A stretch of DNA of 14,001 bases from contig JBMNOY010000059.1 of NCBI GenBank assembly GCA_050943315.1, positions 1 through 14,001 on the forward strand, given 5' to 3'. This DNA is from JBDKUD01 sp050943315. Lineage in GTDB: Bacteria > Bacillota > Syntrophomonadia > Syntrophomonadales > Syntrophomonadaceae. A model generated the notes under the pieces. The model searched no databases and was not told the DNA's origin. It saw only the letters and a program-made list of their open reading frames with translations. Position 1 is the first letter of the stretch, and each line of letters begins with the position of its first letter. Below, one piece after another: positions 1-6,356 of this stretch. The translations under genes and the position numbers were made by a program.

Positions 1-56
1 AAATTTTTAAAGCTACTAAGTCTTAGACAAAAATTACTCACTTTTTATTATCGCGT

Positions 57-101
57 AAAAAGCCCGCAGCTCCCTTGTTTTAGGAGTTTGCGGGCTTTTT
101 T
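57..101. terminator. Bidirectional intrinsic terminator
   Basis: A GC-rich inverted repeat (AAAAAGCCCGCA-GCTCC, 9-base loop, then GGAGT-TTGCGGGCTTTTTT) forms a long stem with one small bulge. It is flanked by an A-run on the left and a T-run on the right, so it can act as an intrinsic terminator on either strand. On the minus strand it lies about 160 bases downstream of the rubrerythrin stop codon and is the first strong terminator after rrf2-cydA-cydB-rbr. A convergent plus-strand gene outside the window may share it. Confidence 0.9.
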
Positions 102-258
102 CTCTTCACCAAGTGTCAAAGATGGGAGTATATCATAAATATTTACTGCTTAAAAAGGTAGTTAATACCTGGTACTCTATTCTAATTTATTGCCAGCCTT
201 TATCAGGTTATAAAAAATCCACCGTAGAACACCATCAATTGAGACGGTTTATCCTTAA
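102..258. other. Non-coding gap between rubrerythrin and the terminator
   Basis: AT-rich stretch with no convincing ORF on either strand. The only structure seen is a short inverted repeat, AGGTA-GTTAA-TACCT (about 155-169). On the minus strand it is followed by a short T-run and could be a weak terminator or mRNA 3' end processing site. The five-base-pair stem makes this doubtful. Confidence 0.35.
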
Positions 259-753
259 TTAGTATTTCTTAAAACTGGAATTTTTTGCACCGCAAATCGG
301 GCAGCGATCCGGGGCTTCTTCCCCTACATAACCGCATACCGGGCAGAGATAAAACTGTTGGGCGGGAAAGTCCTTCCCTGCCTCCACTGCCTGAACCGCC
401 TTTTGGTATAGCTGATGATGTACTTTTTCCGCTTCATTAGCCAAATGGAAGGATCTTTCGGCCTCCTTATTTCCCTCTTGTCTGGCTTCGACGATAAAAT
501 CAGGGTACATAGCTTCAAACTCGTATTGTTCCCCTTTTGCCGCCTCTTTAAGATTTTCCAGCGTACTGCCGACCACCTGCATGTTCTGCAAATGTTTTAG
601 GGCGTGGATAGTTTCAGCTTCGGCAATGGCCTCAAACAAACGTCCTACGTTTAATAACCCTTCCTGTTGAGCTTTCTGGGAAAAAGCTAAATACTTACGA
701 TTAGCCTGGGATTCACCAGCAAATGCGGTCTTTAAATTTTCCTGGGTAGACAT
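259..753 (-). CDS. rbr: Rubrerythrin (diiron peroxidase with C-terminal rubredoxin domain)
   Basis: Cytosolic non-haem iron protein of 164 residues. Rubrerythrins reduce hydrogen peroxide to water with electrons from rubredoxin or NAD(P)H-linked reductases in anaerobes. The first roughly 130 residues are a ferritin-like four-helix domain with diiron ligands in motifs such as GESQANRKY, EAIAEAETIHALKH and NEAEKVHHQLY. The C-terminal 30 residues are a rubredoxin-like domain with two pairs of cysteines (CPVCGY and CPICGA) for one Fe(SCys)4 site. Domain order is the classical one, not the reverse form. The ATG is preceded by GGGAGG at seven bases. The gene is 103 bases downstream of cydB with no terminator between them, so it may be read from the rrf2-cydAB unit. 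The pairing with an O2-reducing oxidase fits an oxygen and peroxide defence role. Confidence 0.95.
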   Translation of the reverse strand: MSTQENLKTAFAGESQANRKYLAFSQKAQQEGLLNVGRLFEAIAEAETIHALKHLQNMQVVGSTLENLKEAAKGEQYEFEAMYPDFIVEARQEGNKEAERSFHLANEAEKVHHQLYQKAVQAVEAGKDFPAQQFYLCPVCGYVGEEAPDRCPICGAKNSSFKKY

Positions 754-856
754 GTTAAAACCTCCCTTAATAATTAATAATTAGTAGTGCCTTCTTAAAT
801 GCATGGTTTAATAAAATATTTCAGTTGGCTATTACCTCCTTTCATGTATAGTCGTT
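754..856 (-). other. cydB-rbr intergenic region with an unused Shine-Dalgarno
   Basis: Just after the cydB stop the minus strand carries a strong Shine-Dalgarno-like AAAGGAGGT (about 844-836). No ATG, GTG or TTG follows at a usable distance; the only reading is a CTG codon giving nine residues before a stop. The rest is AT-rich, including the repeated TAATTA units near 766-782. No terminator and no clear promoter are visible, so read-through from cydB into rubrerythrin is plausible. Confidence 0.4.
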
Positions 857-1873
857 TTAGTAGGCATCTATATTGACACGGACCTTACCTCGGAATACAC
901 GGTAAACATAAATAGTATAGAAAAGGACTATAGGTACTCCGATTAAGACAATAATCAGCATGGCCTTTAAGGTTAAGGACGAAGAAGCCGCATTATATAT
1001 ATTCAGGCTCAGCCTGGGATCTAGAGCCGGAACCAGGTTGGGAAACATGCCCAGGCCCAGGGTGGCAATTAAACCTGCCATATATAGTGATGTTGCAATG
1101 AACGTCTTTCCATAACGGGCTGTCCTGACCAGCAAGGGTGCAACAGCCAGACCTATTATGCTTAACAATGGGGCTGCCCAGAACCAGGTATGGTTATAAT
1201 AGTTAACATATAAAGCTGGTACAGTGGTAAAAGTGTATAGGGAAGCCAGGACATACAGTACTACGCAGGCGGCCCAAATGCGCCAAAATGCTCTCCGGGC
1301 GTTCTCCTGCAATTCTCCTTCCGTTTTTAGCATAATATAGCTGCTGCCTTGCCATAAAAAGGCCAACAGGCCCACAAGGCCCAGGAGCAACGCATAAAAA
1401 TTCAACAGATTGAAAAATCCGCCCGTATAATTGTGCGAGCTGTCTAAGGGCAGTCCCTGAGCAATATTTCCCATGGCTACCCCAAAGAGCAACGCGGGCA
1501 GGATACTCCCCACAAAAAAGAGGTTATCCAGTCGTCGGCGCCACGTGACCGTCTGGACTTTATTCCTAAATTCTACCGCTGCCGCCCGTAGAATTAGAGC
1601 AAACAGCACCAGCATCATAGCCAGATAGAAGCCGCTAAAAACCGAAGCGTAGACCAGGGGAAAAGCAGCGAATATGGCTCCGGCTCCGGTTAACAGCCAT
1701 ACTTCGTTTCCATCCCAAAAGGGACCGATGGACTTAAGCAAAGTAAGTTTCTCCTCCTCGGTTTTTCCCAGCCAGGGGTAAAGACTACCTACCCCTAAAT
1801 CAAAACCGTCCAGAATCGCGTATCCGATAATCAGCACGCCCACCAGCAAGAACCATGTAATGTTAAGATCCAC
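857..1873 (-). CDS. cydB: Cytochrome bd ubiquinol/menaquinol oxidase subunit II
   Basis: Membrane subunit of cytochrome bd oxidase, which partners CydA in quinol oxidation and four-electron reduction of O2. The protein is strongly hydrophobic with about eight or nine transmembrane helices. It shows the family's N-terminal LLVGVLIIGYAILDGFDLGVG motif region and GPFWDGNEVWLLTGAGA shortly after. At 338 residues it is slightly shorter than E. coli CydB (379) and close to Gram-positive versions. I chose the GTG at 1873 because CGGAGG sits eight bases upstream; the GTG at 1882 and ATG at 1879 lie inside or almost on that Shine-Dalgarno. It follows cydA with a 15-base gap, which indicates co-translation. 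No CydX-like small subunit gene and no cydCD transporter genes are seen in the window. Confidence 0.93.
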   Translation of the reverse strand: MDLNITWFLLVGVLIIGYAILDGFDLGVGSLYPWLGKTEEEKLTLLKSIGPFWDGNEVWLLTGAGAIFAAFPLVYASVFSGFYLAMMLVLFALILRAAAVEFRNKVQTVTWRRRLDNLFFVGSILPALLFGVAMGNIAQGLPLDSSHNYTGGFFNLLNFYALLLGLVGLLAFLWQGSSYIMLKTEGELQENARRAFWRIWAACVVLYVLASLYTFTTVPALYVNYYNHTWFWAAPLLSIIGLAVAPLLVRTARYGKTFIATSLYMAGLIATLGLGMFPNLVPALDPRLSLNIYNAASSSLTLKAMLIIVLIGVPIVLFYTIYVYRVFRGKVRVNIDAY

Positions 1874-1888
1874 TTTCATCACCTCCGT

Positions 1889-3250
1889 TTATTCTCCCAG
1901 CGAATGGGAACTCAAGGGAGACGGTATGGTTTTAGGACTTCTTAAGTCTTCCCCCATGGCTTTTTTCACTTCCCGTTTAAGCAAATGATATACCGCCGCC
2001 AATAACCCACTATAGACCAGTACAAATAATGCTATGGTCAACAATATTTGGTAGGCATTAAGCGGCGAAACGGCGGTATTAGTTTTTAAGAGTCCGTAAA
2101 CAATCCAGGGCTGCCTGCCGATTTCTGCCGCTATCCAACCCATCTCATTGACCAGAACGGGCAGCAGCATAGAATACAGAGCAGCGGATAGGAATAACCG
2201 GTTGTTGTATAGCCTTCCTCGGGCCAACAGATAAGCTCCCCATAGGACCAGCCCCGCCAACCAGCCTGCCGCTAATATCATAAAACGATAGGACCAGTAA
2301 GTAGCTTGGATTGGCGGCCGCTCATCAGGCGCAAAGGATTTCAAGCCAGTAACGGCAGCATTAGGGTCATTATGCACCATCCAACTTAAAAGCCCCGGGA
2401 TCTCCAGAGAAAAATGAGTTACTTCGTTGTCTTGATCCGGAAATCCAATAATATTGAGGGCAGCACGGGGCTGGGAATCCCATAGTCCTTCAAAAGCCGC
2501 TAATTTAGCTGGTTGGCTATGAGCTACCTGTACAGAATGAGAATGCCCTAAAAACAACTGGCCCAGCACGGCGATAACAGCGAAGATAAGAGCAATGCGC
2601 ATAGAACCGCGGGCAATCTCGATGTTCTTATTACGCAGAAGAAAATAGGCACTGATACCCATCACAAAAAAGGCTCCTGTGATATAGGCCGCATCAACGG
2701 TATGCAAAAAACGGGGCAAAGTAGAGGGATTAAACACTGCGGCGAAAAAGTCAGTTAGAACCGCTCGCCCGCCTTCAATTTGGTAACCTGCCGGAGTTTG
2801 CTGCCAGGAATTGGCGGCAATAATCCAGAAAGCTGACAGGGTACTGCCCAGTGCTACCATAACCGAGGATATAAAGCGCATAGCGGGGGATATTTTATCT
2901 CGTCCAAAAATAAGCAAACCTACAAAGGTAGACTCCAGAAAAAAAGCAAAGACGCCTTCGGCAGCCAGAGGGGCCCCGAAAATATCACCGACAAACTTAG
3001 AATATTCCGACCAGTTGGTACCAAATTGGAATTCCATTGTAATACCACTGGCCACCCCTACGGCAAACAATATTGCGAAGAGCTTAAACCAGAAACGTGC
3101 CATCTTGTCATAGATCTCCTCGCGCCGTCGCCAGTATAAGTACTCGATAATTGCAATTATGGTTGCCAGACCGATGGTTACGGGCGGAAACAGGAAGTGA
3201 AAAAAAGCAGTCAGCCCAAATTGTAGCCGGGAGAGAACGACAACATCCAT
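1889..3250 (-). CDS. cydA: Cytochrome bd oxidase subunit I
   Basis: Quinol-oxidising, haem-bearing subunit of cytochrome bd oxidase in the cytoplasmic membrane. At 453 residues it has about nine transmembrane helices. Expected haem ligands are visible: His18 in AFFHFLFPP (high-spin haem side), His183 in RFLHTVDAAY and Met370 in NEMGW (haem b558 pair). Acidic residues Glu98 and Glu105 in the AAEGVFAFFLEST segment correspond to the conserved proton-path pair. The quinol-site KLAAFEGLW motif (Lys249, Glu254) and GRQPW are intact. The region between KLAAFEGLW and the next helix is short, as in the short Q-loop oxidases of Gram-positives. An ideal AAAGGAGGT lies eight bases before the ATG. It lies directly downstream of the Rrf2 regulator and its palindromic operator, so O2, NO or Fe-S status probably controls it. 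Confidence 0.96.
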   Translation of the reverse strand: MDVVVLSRLQFGLTAFFHFLFPPVTIGLATIIAIIEYLYWRRREEIYDKMARFWFKLFAILFAVGVASGITMEFQFGTNWSEYSKFVGDIFGAPLAAEGVFAFFLESTFVGLLIFGRDKISPAMRFISSVMVALGSTLSAFWIIAANSWQQTPAGYQIEGGRAVLTDFFAAVFNPSTLPRFLHTVDAAYITGAFFVMGISAYFLLRNKNIEIARGSMRIALIFAVIAVLGQLFLGHSHSVQVAHSQPAKLAAFEGLWDSQPRAALNIIGFPDQDNEVTHFSLEIPGLLSWMVHNDPNAAVTGLKSFAPDERPPIQATYWSYRFMILAAGWLAGLVLWGAYLLARGRLYNNRLFLSAALYSMLLPVLVNEMGWIAAEIGRQPWIVYGLLKTNTAVSPLNAYQILLTIALFVLVYSGLLAAVYHLLKREVKKAMGEDLRSPKTIPSPLSSHSLGE

Positions 3251-3272
3251 TTTTCTTTACCTCCTTTTTAAT

Positions 3273-3304
3273 TGTTTACTGTCAGGGTAAACATTCAGGG
3301 TAAA
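3273..3304. promoter_or_regulatory. Palindromic operator upstream of cydA (probable Rrf2 site)
   Basis: A perfect inverted repeat TGTTTAC-N7-GTAAACA occupies 3273-3293. A direct repeat, TCAGGGTAAA, occurs at 3282-3291 and again at 3295-3304, thirteen bases apart, so one palindrome arm is partly duplicated. The element fills most of the 61-base gap between the rrf2 stop and the cydA start and lies upstream of the cydA Shine-Dalgarno. A matching GTAAACA arm is present in the rrf2 promoter. Binding by Rrf2 is inferred from position and repetition, not shown. No unambiguous -35/-10 pair for cydA is visible next to it. Confidence 0.7.
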
Positions 3305-3311
3305 AAATATA

Positions 3312-3716
3312 TTAGTCTATAAAATCGGCAAAATTATAGCTGGCAAAATCATCGCTTAATCTCTGCTGTATGTCCGCCAGAGCCTGATGAATGGGGCAGT
3401 TAGGAGGTCCTTGTTTGCTGCAAAGATCTTTATTCAACAGGCATCGGTTTAGGTATATGGGGCCTTCTATAGCTTCCAGTACATCCCTTAACGTTATGTC
3501 CTGGGGATGCCTTGCTAAGGAATAGCCCCCGCCCACACCACGCTGTGATTTGACAATTCCAGCTTTTATCAAGGACGGCATAATTTTAAGTAAAAACCGC
3601 ATCGGTACTACCTGACTGTTGGCTATAGTTTGAGCTTCCACTACCTCTCCAGCGGGCTGCTGTGCCAAAAATAGAACTGCCCGAAAGCCATAATCTGTAG
3701 CTTGATTGATATGCAT
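3312..3716 (-). CDS. Rrf2-family Fe-S transcription regulator (NsrR/IscR-like)
   Basis: Cytosolic DNA-binding regulator of 134 residues, the usual Rrf2 length. The N-terminal winged helix spans about residues 1-70, with the family's RFLLKIMPSLIKAGIVKSQRG recognition region and the wing GVGGGYSLAR. The cysteine triad Cys92, Cys99 and Cys107 (spacing 6 and 7) can ligate an Fe-S cluster. Asp8 in ATDYGFRA matches the position of the aspartate that serves as the fourth [4Fe-4S] ligand in Streptomyces NsrR, which hints at an NsrR-like sensor of NO or redox state. Exact subfamily cannot be set from sequence alone. The ATG has AAGGAG six bases upstream. It has its own promoter with an overlapping operator half-site, so autoregulation is likely, and it directly precedes cydAB. 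Candidate signals are O2, NO or Fe-S status. Confidence 0.9.
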   Translation of the reverse strand: MHINQATDYGFRAVLFLAQQPAGEVVEAQTIANSQVVPMRFLLKIMPSLIKAGIVKSQRGVGGGYSLARHPQDITLRDVLEAIEGPIYLNRCLLNKDLCSKQGPPNCPIHQALADIQQRLSDDFASYNFADFID

Positions 3717-3727
3717 AACCTGCTCCT

Positions 3728-3748
3728 TGTTTACCCTTTTGGTATAGT
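3728..3748. promoter_or_regulatory. Degenerate operator overlapping the rrf2 promoter
   Basis: TGTTTAC-N7-GTATAGT on the plus strand has the same arm and the same seven-base spacer as the palindrome before cydA. The TGTTTAC arm is identical, and the other arm matches 4 of 7 positions. It overlaps the -10 box of the rrf2 promoter and the expected start site, a typical position for repression. Autoregulation by Rrf2 is an inference. Confidence 0.5.
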
Positions 3749-3774
3749 TTATGTTAAAAAGAGCCCTTTGTCAA
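3746..3774 (-). promoter_or_regulatory. Sigma-A type promoter of rrf2
   Basis: On the minus strand a perfect -35 box TTGACA (3774-3769) is followed by a 17-base spacer and the -10 box TAAACT (3751-3746), which matches the consensus at 4 of 6 positions. It lies about 30 bases upstream of the rrf2 ATG and could drive rrf2, cydA, cydB and rbr. Confidence 0.75.
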
Positions 3775-3776
3775 CC

Positions 3777-3920
3777 TTACCGTCGAGATTTTTCCAGCAA
3801 TTTAGTCTTACTATAGTTACCATCCCCTGGCAATAATAAGTTGTTATCGCCAAGTTCCATAAACAGTAAATGTGTGGGACCTGGGGGAGCATAGTAAATC
3901 AAACGGTAGCCTGGTGTCAT
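3777..3920 (-). CDS. Doubtful 47-residue ORF between ispA and rrf2
   Basis: An ATG at 3920 opens a 47-codon frame (beginning MTPGYRLIYYAPPGPTHLLF, ending LLEKSRR) that stops just upstream of the rrf2 promoter. The frame stays open further upstream into the end of ispA. I do not recognise the peptide and see no clear Shine-Dalgarno. The start codon lies in the loop of the 3903-3931 inverted repeat. It could be a real small protein, a fragment of a lost gene, or chance. Confidence 0.2.
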   Translation of the reverse strand: MTPGYRLIYYAPPGPTHLLFMELGDNNLLLPGDGNYSKTKLLEKSRR

Positions 3921-3931
3921 AGAGCTACCGT
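3903..3931 (-). terminator. Candidate hairpin terminator after ispA
   Basis: Perfect eight-base inverted repeat ACGGTAGC, 13-base loop, GCTACCGT. It is 46 bases downstream of the ispA stop on the minus strand and is followed by a broken T-run (TTTGATTT). On the plus strand a T-rich stretch begins about nine bases after the stem. It plausibly ends the nusB-ispA operon before the rrf2 promoter. The stem is modest and the T-run imperfect. Confidence 0.5.
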
Positions 3932-3976
3932 CTCTGATACTTTTTCTTTTTACCAGGTGAATTAGTGACCTGGCGG

Positions 3977-4888
3977 TTAGTTTTGCCGGTAAAGTACAAA
4001 CAAAGCGAGACGGCGCAGAAAATCAGCCTCAGCCCCAAAGCCGGATAAGCTTTTTATACAGGCATTCACACTTTGTACGGCCAATTCCTGGGAACGCTCT
4101 AACCCGAAAAGACTGGGGTAAGTTGTTTTGTGGTTTTTTTCGTCACTGCCGATGGGCTTGCCGAGAAGTGCTGCATCTCCCTTAATATCAAGAATATCGT
4201 CAGTAATTTGAAAAGCTAAACCAAAGTTATGGGCATACTGGCGCAAAGAATCCAGTCCGTCATTATTCATGTCATTTAAAATAGCCCCGGCTGTAAGTGC
4301 AGCTCTGAATAAGCGGCCGGTTTTTAAACTATGTAAGGTTTGCAGGGTATCATAATCAATGACTCTGTTTTCCGCCTCCAGGTCCATTACCTGTCCGCCT
4401 ATCATACCCTGGCTCCCTACCGCAAAGGCAACTTCTTTAATAACCTTAATAACATTAAGGGGTTTTATACCATCGACCTCACTATTCTTGGCCATAAATT
4501 CAAATCCGGCCGTTAAAAGAGCATCACCAGTTAAAATGCCATTAGCTTCCCCAAATACCTTGTGACAGGTAAGTTTTCCCCGCCGGTAATCATCATTGTC
4601 CATCGCCGGAAGATCATCATGGACCAGGGAATAGGAGTGGATTAATTCGATAGCACAGGCAGTAGGCATTACGCTTTCTGGTGTTCCTCCGGCAAGCCGG
4701 GCACTTTCTAAAACCATAATCGGCCGGAGTCTTTTTCCGCCGTTAAAAACGGCATAGTGCATGGCCTGGTGTATAACCGGAGGATGAGTGTCTTCAGCAG
4801 TTAGTAGTTTTTTGAGGTTCTTATCCACATACTCCTTTTTGGCCTTCATTTCTGTTTTGAATATTTCCATGTCAAAATCTAAATCCAT
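3977..4888 (-). CDS. ispA: Polyprenyl synthetase, farnesyl diphosphate synthase type
   Basis: Cytosolic all-helical prenyltransferase that condenses isopentenyl diphosphate with allylic diphosphates to make farnesyl diphosphate (perhaps geranylgeranyl diphosphate), the precursor of undecaprenyl and menaquinone side chains. The first aspartate-rich motif is in VHDDLPAMDNDD and the second in FQITDDILDIKGD. FNGGKRLRP and LKTGRLFRA are also present. The residues before the first motif (HSYSLVHDD) are typical of bacterial short-chain synthases. The ATG at 4888 has AAGGGG eight bases upstream and gives 303 residues, close to the family. An ATG at 4921 would add 11 residues but has a poorer ribosome site. 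The gene follows xseB with a 41-base gap, as in Bacillus. The expected downstream dxs is not seen; a new transcription unit starts instead. Confidence 0.93.
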   Translation of the reverse strand: MDLDFDMEIFKTEMKAKKEYVDKNLKKLLTAEDTHPPVIHQAMHYAVFNGGKRLRPIMVLESARLAGGTPESVMPTACAIELIHSYSLVHDDLPAMDNDDYRRGKLTCHKVFGEANGILTGDALLTAGFEFMAKNSEVDGIKPLNVIKVIKEVAFAVGSQGMIGGQVMDLEAENRVIDYDTLQTLHSLKTGRLFRAALTAGAILNDMNNDGLDSLRQYAHNFGLAFQITDDILDIKGDAALLGKPIGSDEKNHKTTYPSLFGLERSQELAVQSVNACIKSLSGFGAEADFLRRLALFVLYRQN

Positions 4889-4929
4889 TACCGCATCCCC
4901 TTTCAAAACCGTATCCAACATTGGACCGC

Positions 4930-5148
4930 CTACTCAAAGTCAATTAGTTCCAGCTCTCCATTCATTTTCTTAATCAGCAGGTTTACCCGCCCATCAGCCT
5001 TTTTTAATTCTTCCTGGCAAAAGAGGGAAAGGTTTACCCCTTCCTCAAAAGCCTGCAAAGAGTCTTCCAGGGAAAGCTCACCTGATTCTAATTTTTCTAC
5101 AATTGATTCCAGTTTTTTTAGCGAGTCTTCAAATTTCAGATTTTCCAT
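4930..5148 (-). CDS. xseB: Exodeoxyribonuclease VII small subunit
   Basis: Small helical subunit (72 residues) of exonuclease VII, which joins XseA to degrade single-stranded DNA in repair. The family pattern FEDSLKKLESIVEKLESGELSLEDSL is clear, followed by a charged helix (FEEGVNLSLFCQEELKKADGRV). The length is that of the family. AAGGAGAG precedes the ATG by nine bases. Its start overlaps the end of xseA by 13 bases, which indicates translational coupling and suits subunits made together. Confidence 0.95.
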   Translation of the reverse strand: MENLKFEDSLKKLESIVEKLESGELSLEDSLQAFEEGVNLSLFCQEELKKADGRVNLLIKKMNGELELIDFE

Positions 5149-6356
5149 CTTGCAACTCTCTCCTTGCCCAACACTCTAACATCAAGATTACCGTCCTGTA
5201 AAAGGATCTCCAGTTGTTCTCCCACTTCAACATCATTCACACTTTTCAATAGCACCTGTTCTTTTTGCACTACGGAATATCCTCTTTGCATTACTTTCAA
5301 AGGACTGCGGGCATCAAGACCGCTTACCGCCAGCGAGAAACGGTTAGACTTCTCCTTAACAACGTTAAGCATGGCTTTATTAAGACATTTTTGCAAATCA
5401 CCAAGTAGTTTCTCCCGCTGTTCTACCATTAGTCTCGGCTCCCGCCATACTTTCTTCATCATAATACGGTCCAAGGTCTCACTATGATAAGCGATATATC
5501 TATCCATAGCCCGGATTAATTTTTGCCGGCATACCTCCACTTGATTCTCCATTTCATTGTAATCGGCAACAGCCAGTTGTGCTGCCTGGGTAGGTGTTGC
5601 CGCTCTCAAATCAGCCACCAGGTCAGCCAGGCAAAAATCAACCTCATGTCCAACTGCTGAGATAACCGGTATGTTTGATTCGTAAATGGCTTTGACCACC
5701 TCTTCACTGTTGAAAGCCATCAAGTCCTCAAATGAACCTCCCCCCCGGCCAACAATAATTATCTCGATATTCTTGTATTCATTTAGAAGCCTGATACCTT
5801 CAGCAATCTCTCCGGGGGCTTCTTTACCCTGTACGGCACTGTGCACAATTACCACCTGAGCCCGCCGGTGGCGCTGTTTAATTACCCGCAAGATATCACG
5901 AACAGCGGCCCCATCCTGGGAGGTGACCACTCCAATCCGTGAGGCATCACATGGCAAAGGCTTTTTATGTTCCGGCGCAAAGTACCCCTCGGCCTCCAGC
6001 CGCTGCCGCAGTTTCTCCAATTCCAAAAAAATTCCGCCTAGGCCAAACGGCTGCATTTCTTCCACATAAACCTGGTATTTACCCTGTTTGGCAAATACTG
6101 ATACATATCCGCGCAGCAGGACCTCCATTCCCTCTTCTGGCTGGAAGTCCATGGAACGTACCCGGCTCCTAAACATTACACAACTTATACAGGTATCTTC
6201 ATCTTTGAGGCTAAAATACATATGTCCGGACTGCCGGTAGTATTTAAATCCGGATATTTCCCCTTTCAGCCAGAAATTACGCAGGAAGCGGTCACTTCCT
6301 ACCAGACGGTTTATATATTCGTTTAACTCACTAACGGTAACGAATTCGTTAATCAC
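5136..6356 (-). CDS. xseA: Exodeoxyribonuclease VII large subunit
   Basis: Catalytic subunit of exonuclease VII, 406 residues with the chosen start. An N-terminal OB-fold for single-stranded DNA (VTVSELNEYI, WLKGEISGFK) occupies about the first 100 residues. The nuclease core carries RIGVVTSQDGAAVRDIL, VGRGGGSFEDLMAFN and PVISAVGHEVDFCLADLVADLRAATPTQAA. A coiled-coil region follows, and the C-terminal LKVMQRGYSVV motif is present. It is shorter than the E. coli protein (456) but complete in motifs. The GTG at 6356 has GGAGGAG about eight bases upstream and yields MINEFVTVSELN, the usual beginning. A TTG further upstream would lie ahead of that Shine-Dalgarno. The start overlaps the folD end by eight bases. 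Confidence 0.95.
   Translation of the reverse strand: MINEFVTVSELNEYINRLVGSDRFLRNFWLKGEISGFKYYRQSGHMYFSLKDEDTCISCVMFRSRVRSMDFQPEEGMEVLLRGYVSVFAKQGKYQVYVEEMQPFGLGGIFLELEKLRQRLEAEGYFAPEHKKPLPCDASRIGVVTSQDGAAVRDILRVIKQRHRRAQVVIVHSAVQGKEAPGEIAEGIRLLNEYKNIEIIIVGRGGGSFEDLMAFNSEEVVKAIYESNIPVISAVGHEVDFCLADLVADLRAATPTQAAQLAVADYNEMENQVEVCRQKLIRAMDRYIAYHSETLDRIMMKKVWREPRLMVEQREKLLGDLQKCLNKAMLNVVKEKSNRFSLAVSGLDARSPLKVMQRGYSVVQKEQVLLKSVNDVEVGEQLEILLQDGNLDVRVLGKERVARWKI

Noticed and set aside
766..782. TAATTA repeats before rubrerythrin as a possible PerR box
   Set aside because: The sequence does not match the 7-1-7 PerR pattern beyond what AT-rich DNA gives by chance.
2811..3113. 100-codon plus-strand ORF opposite cydA
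   Set aside because: It lies wholly inside cydA, has no ribosome site or recognisable domain, and is a shadow of the conserved gene on the other strand.
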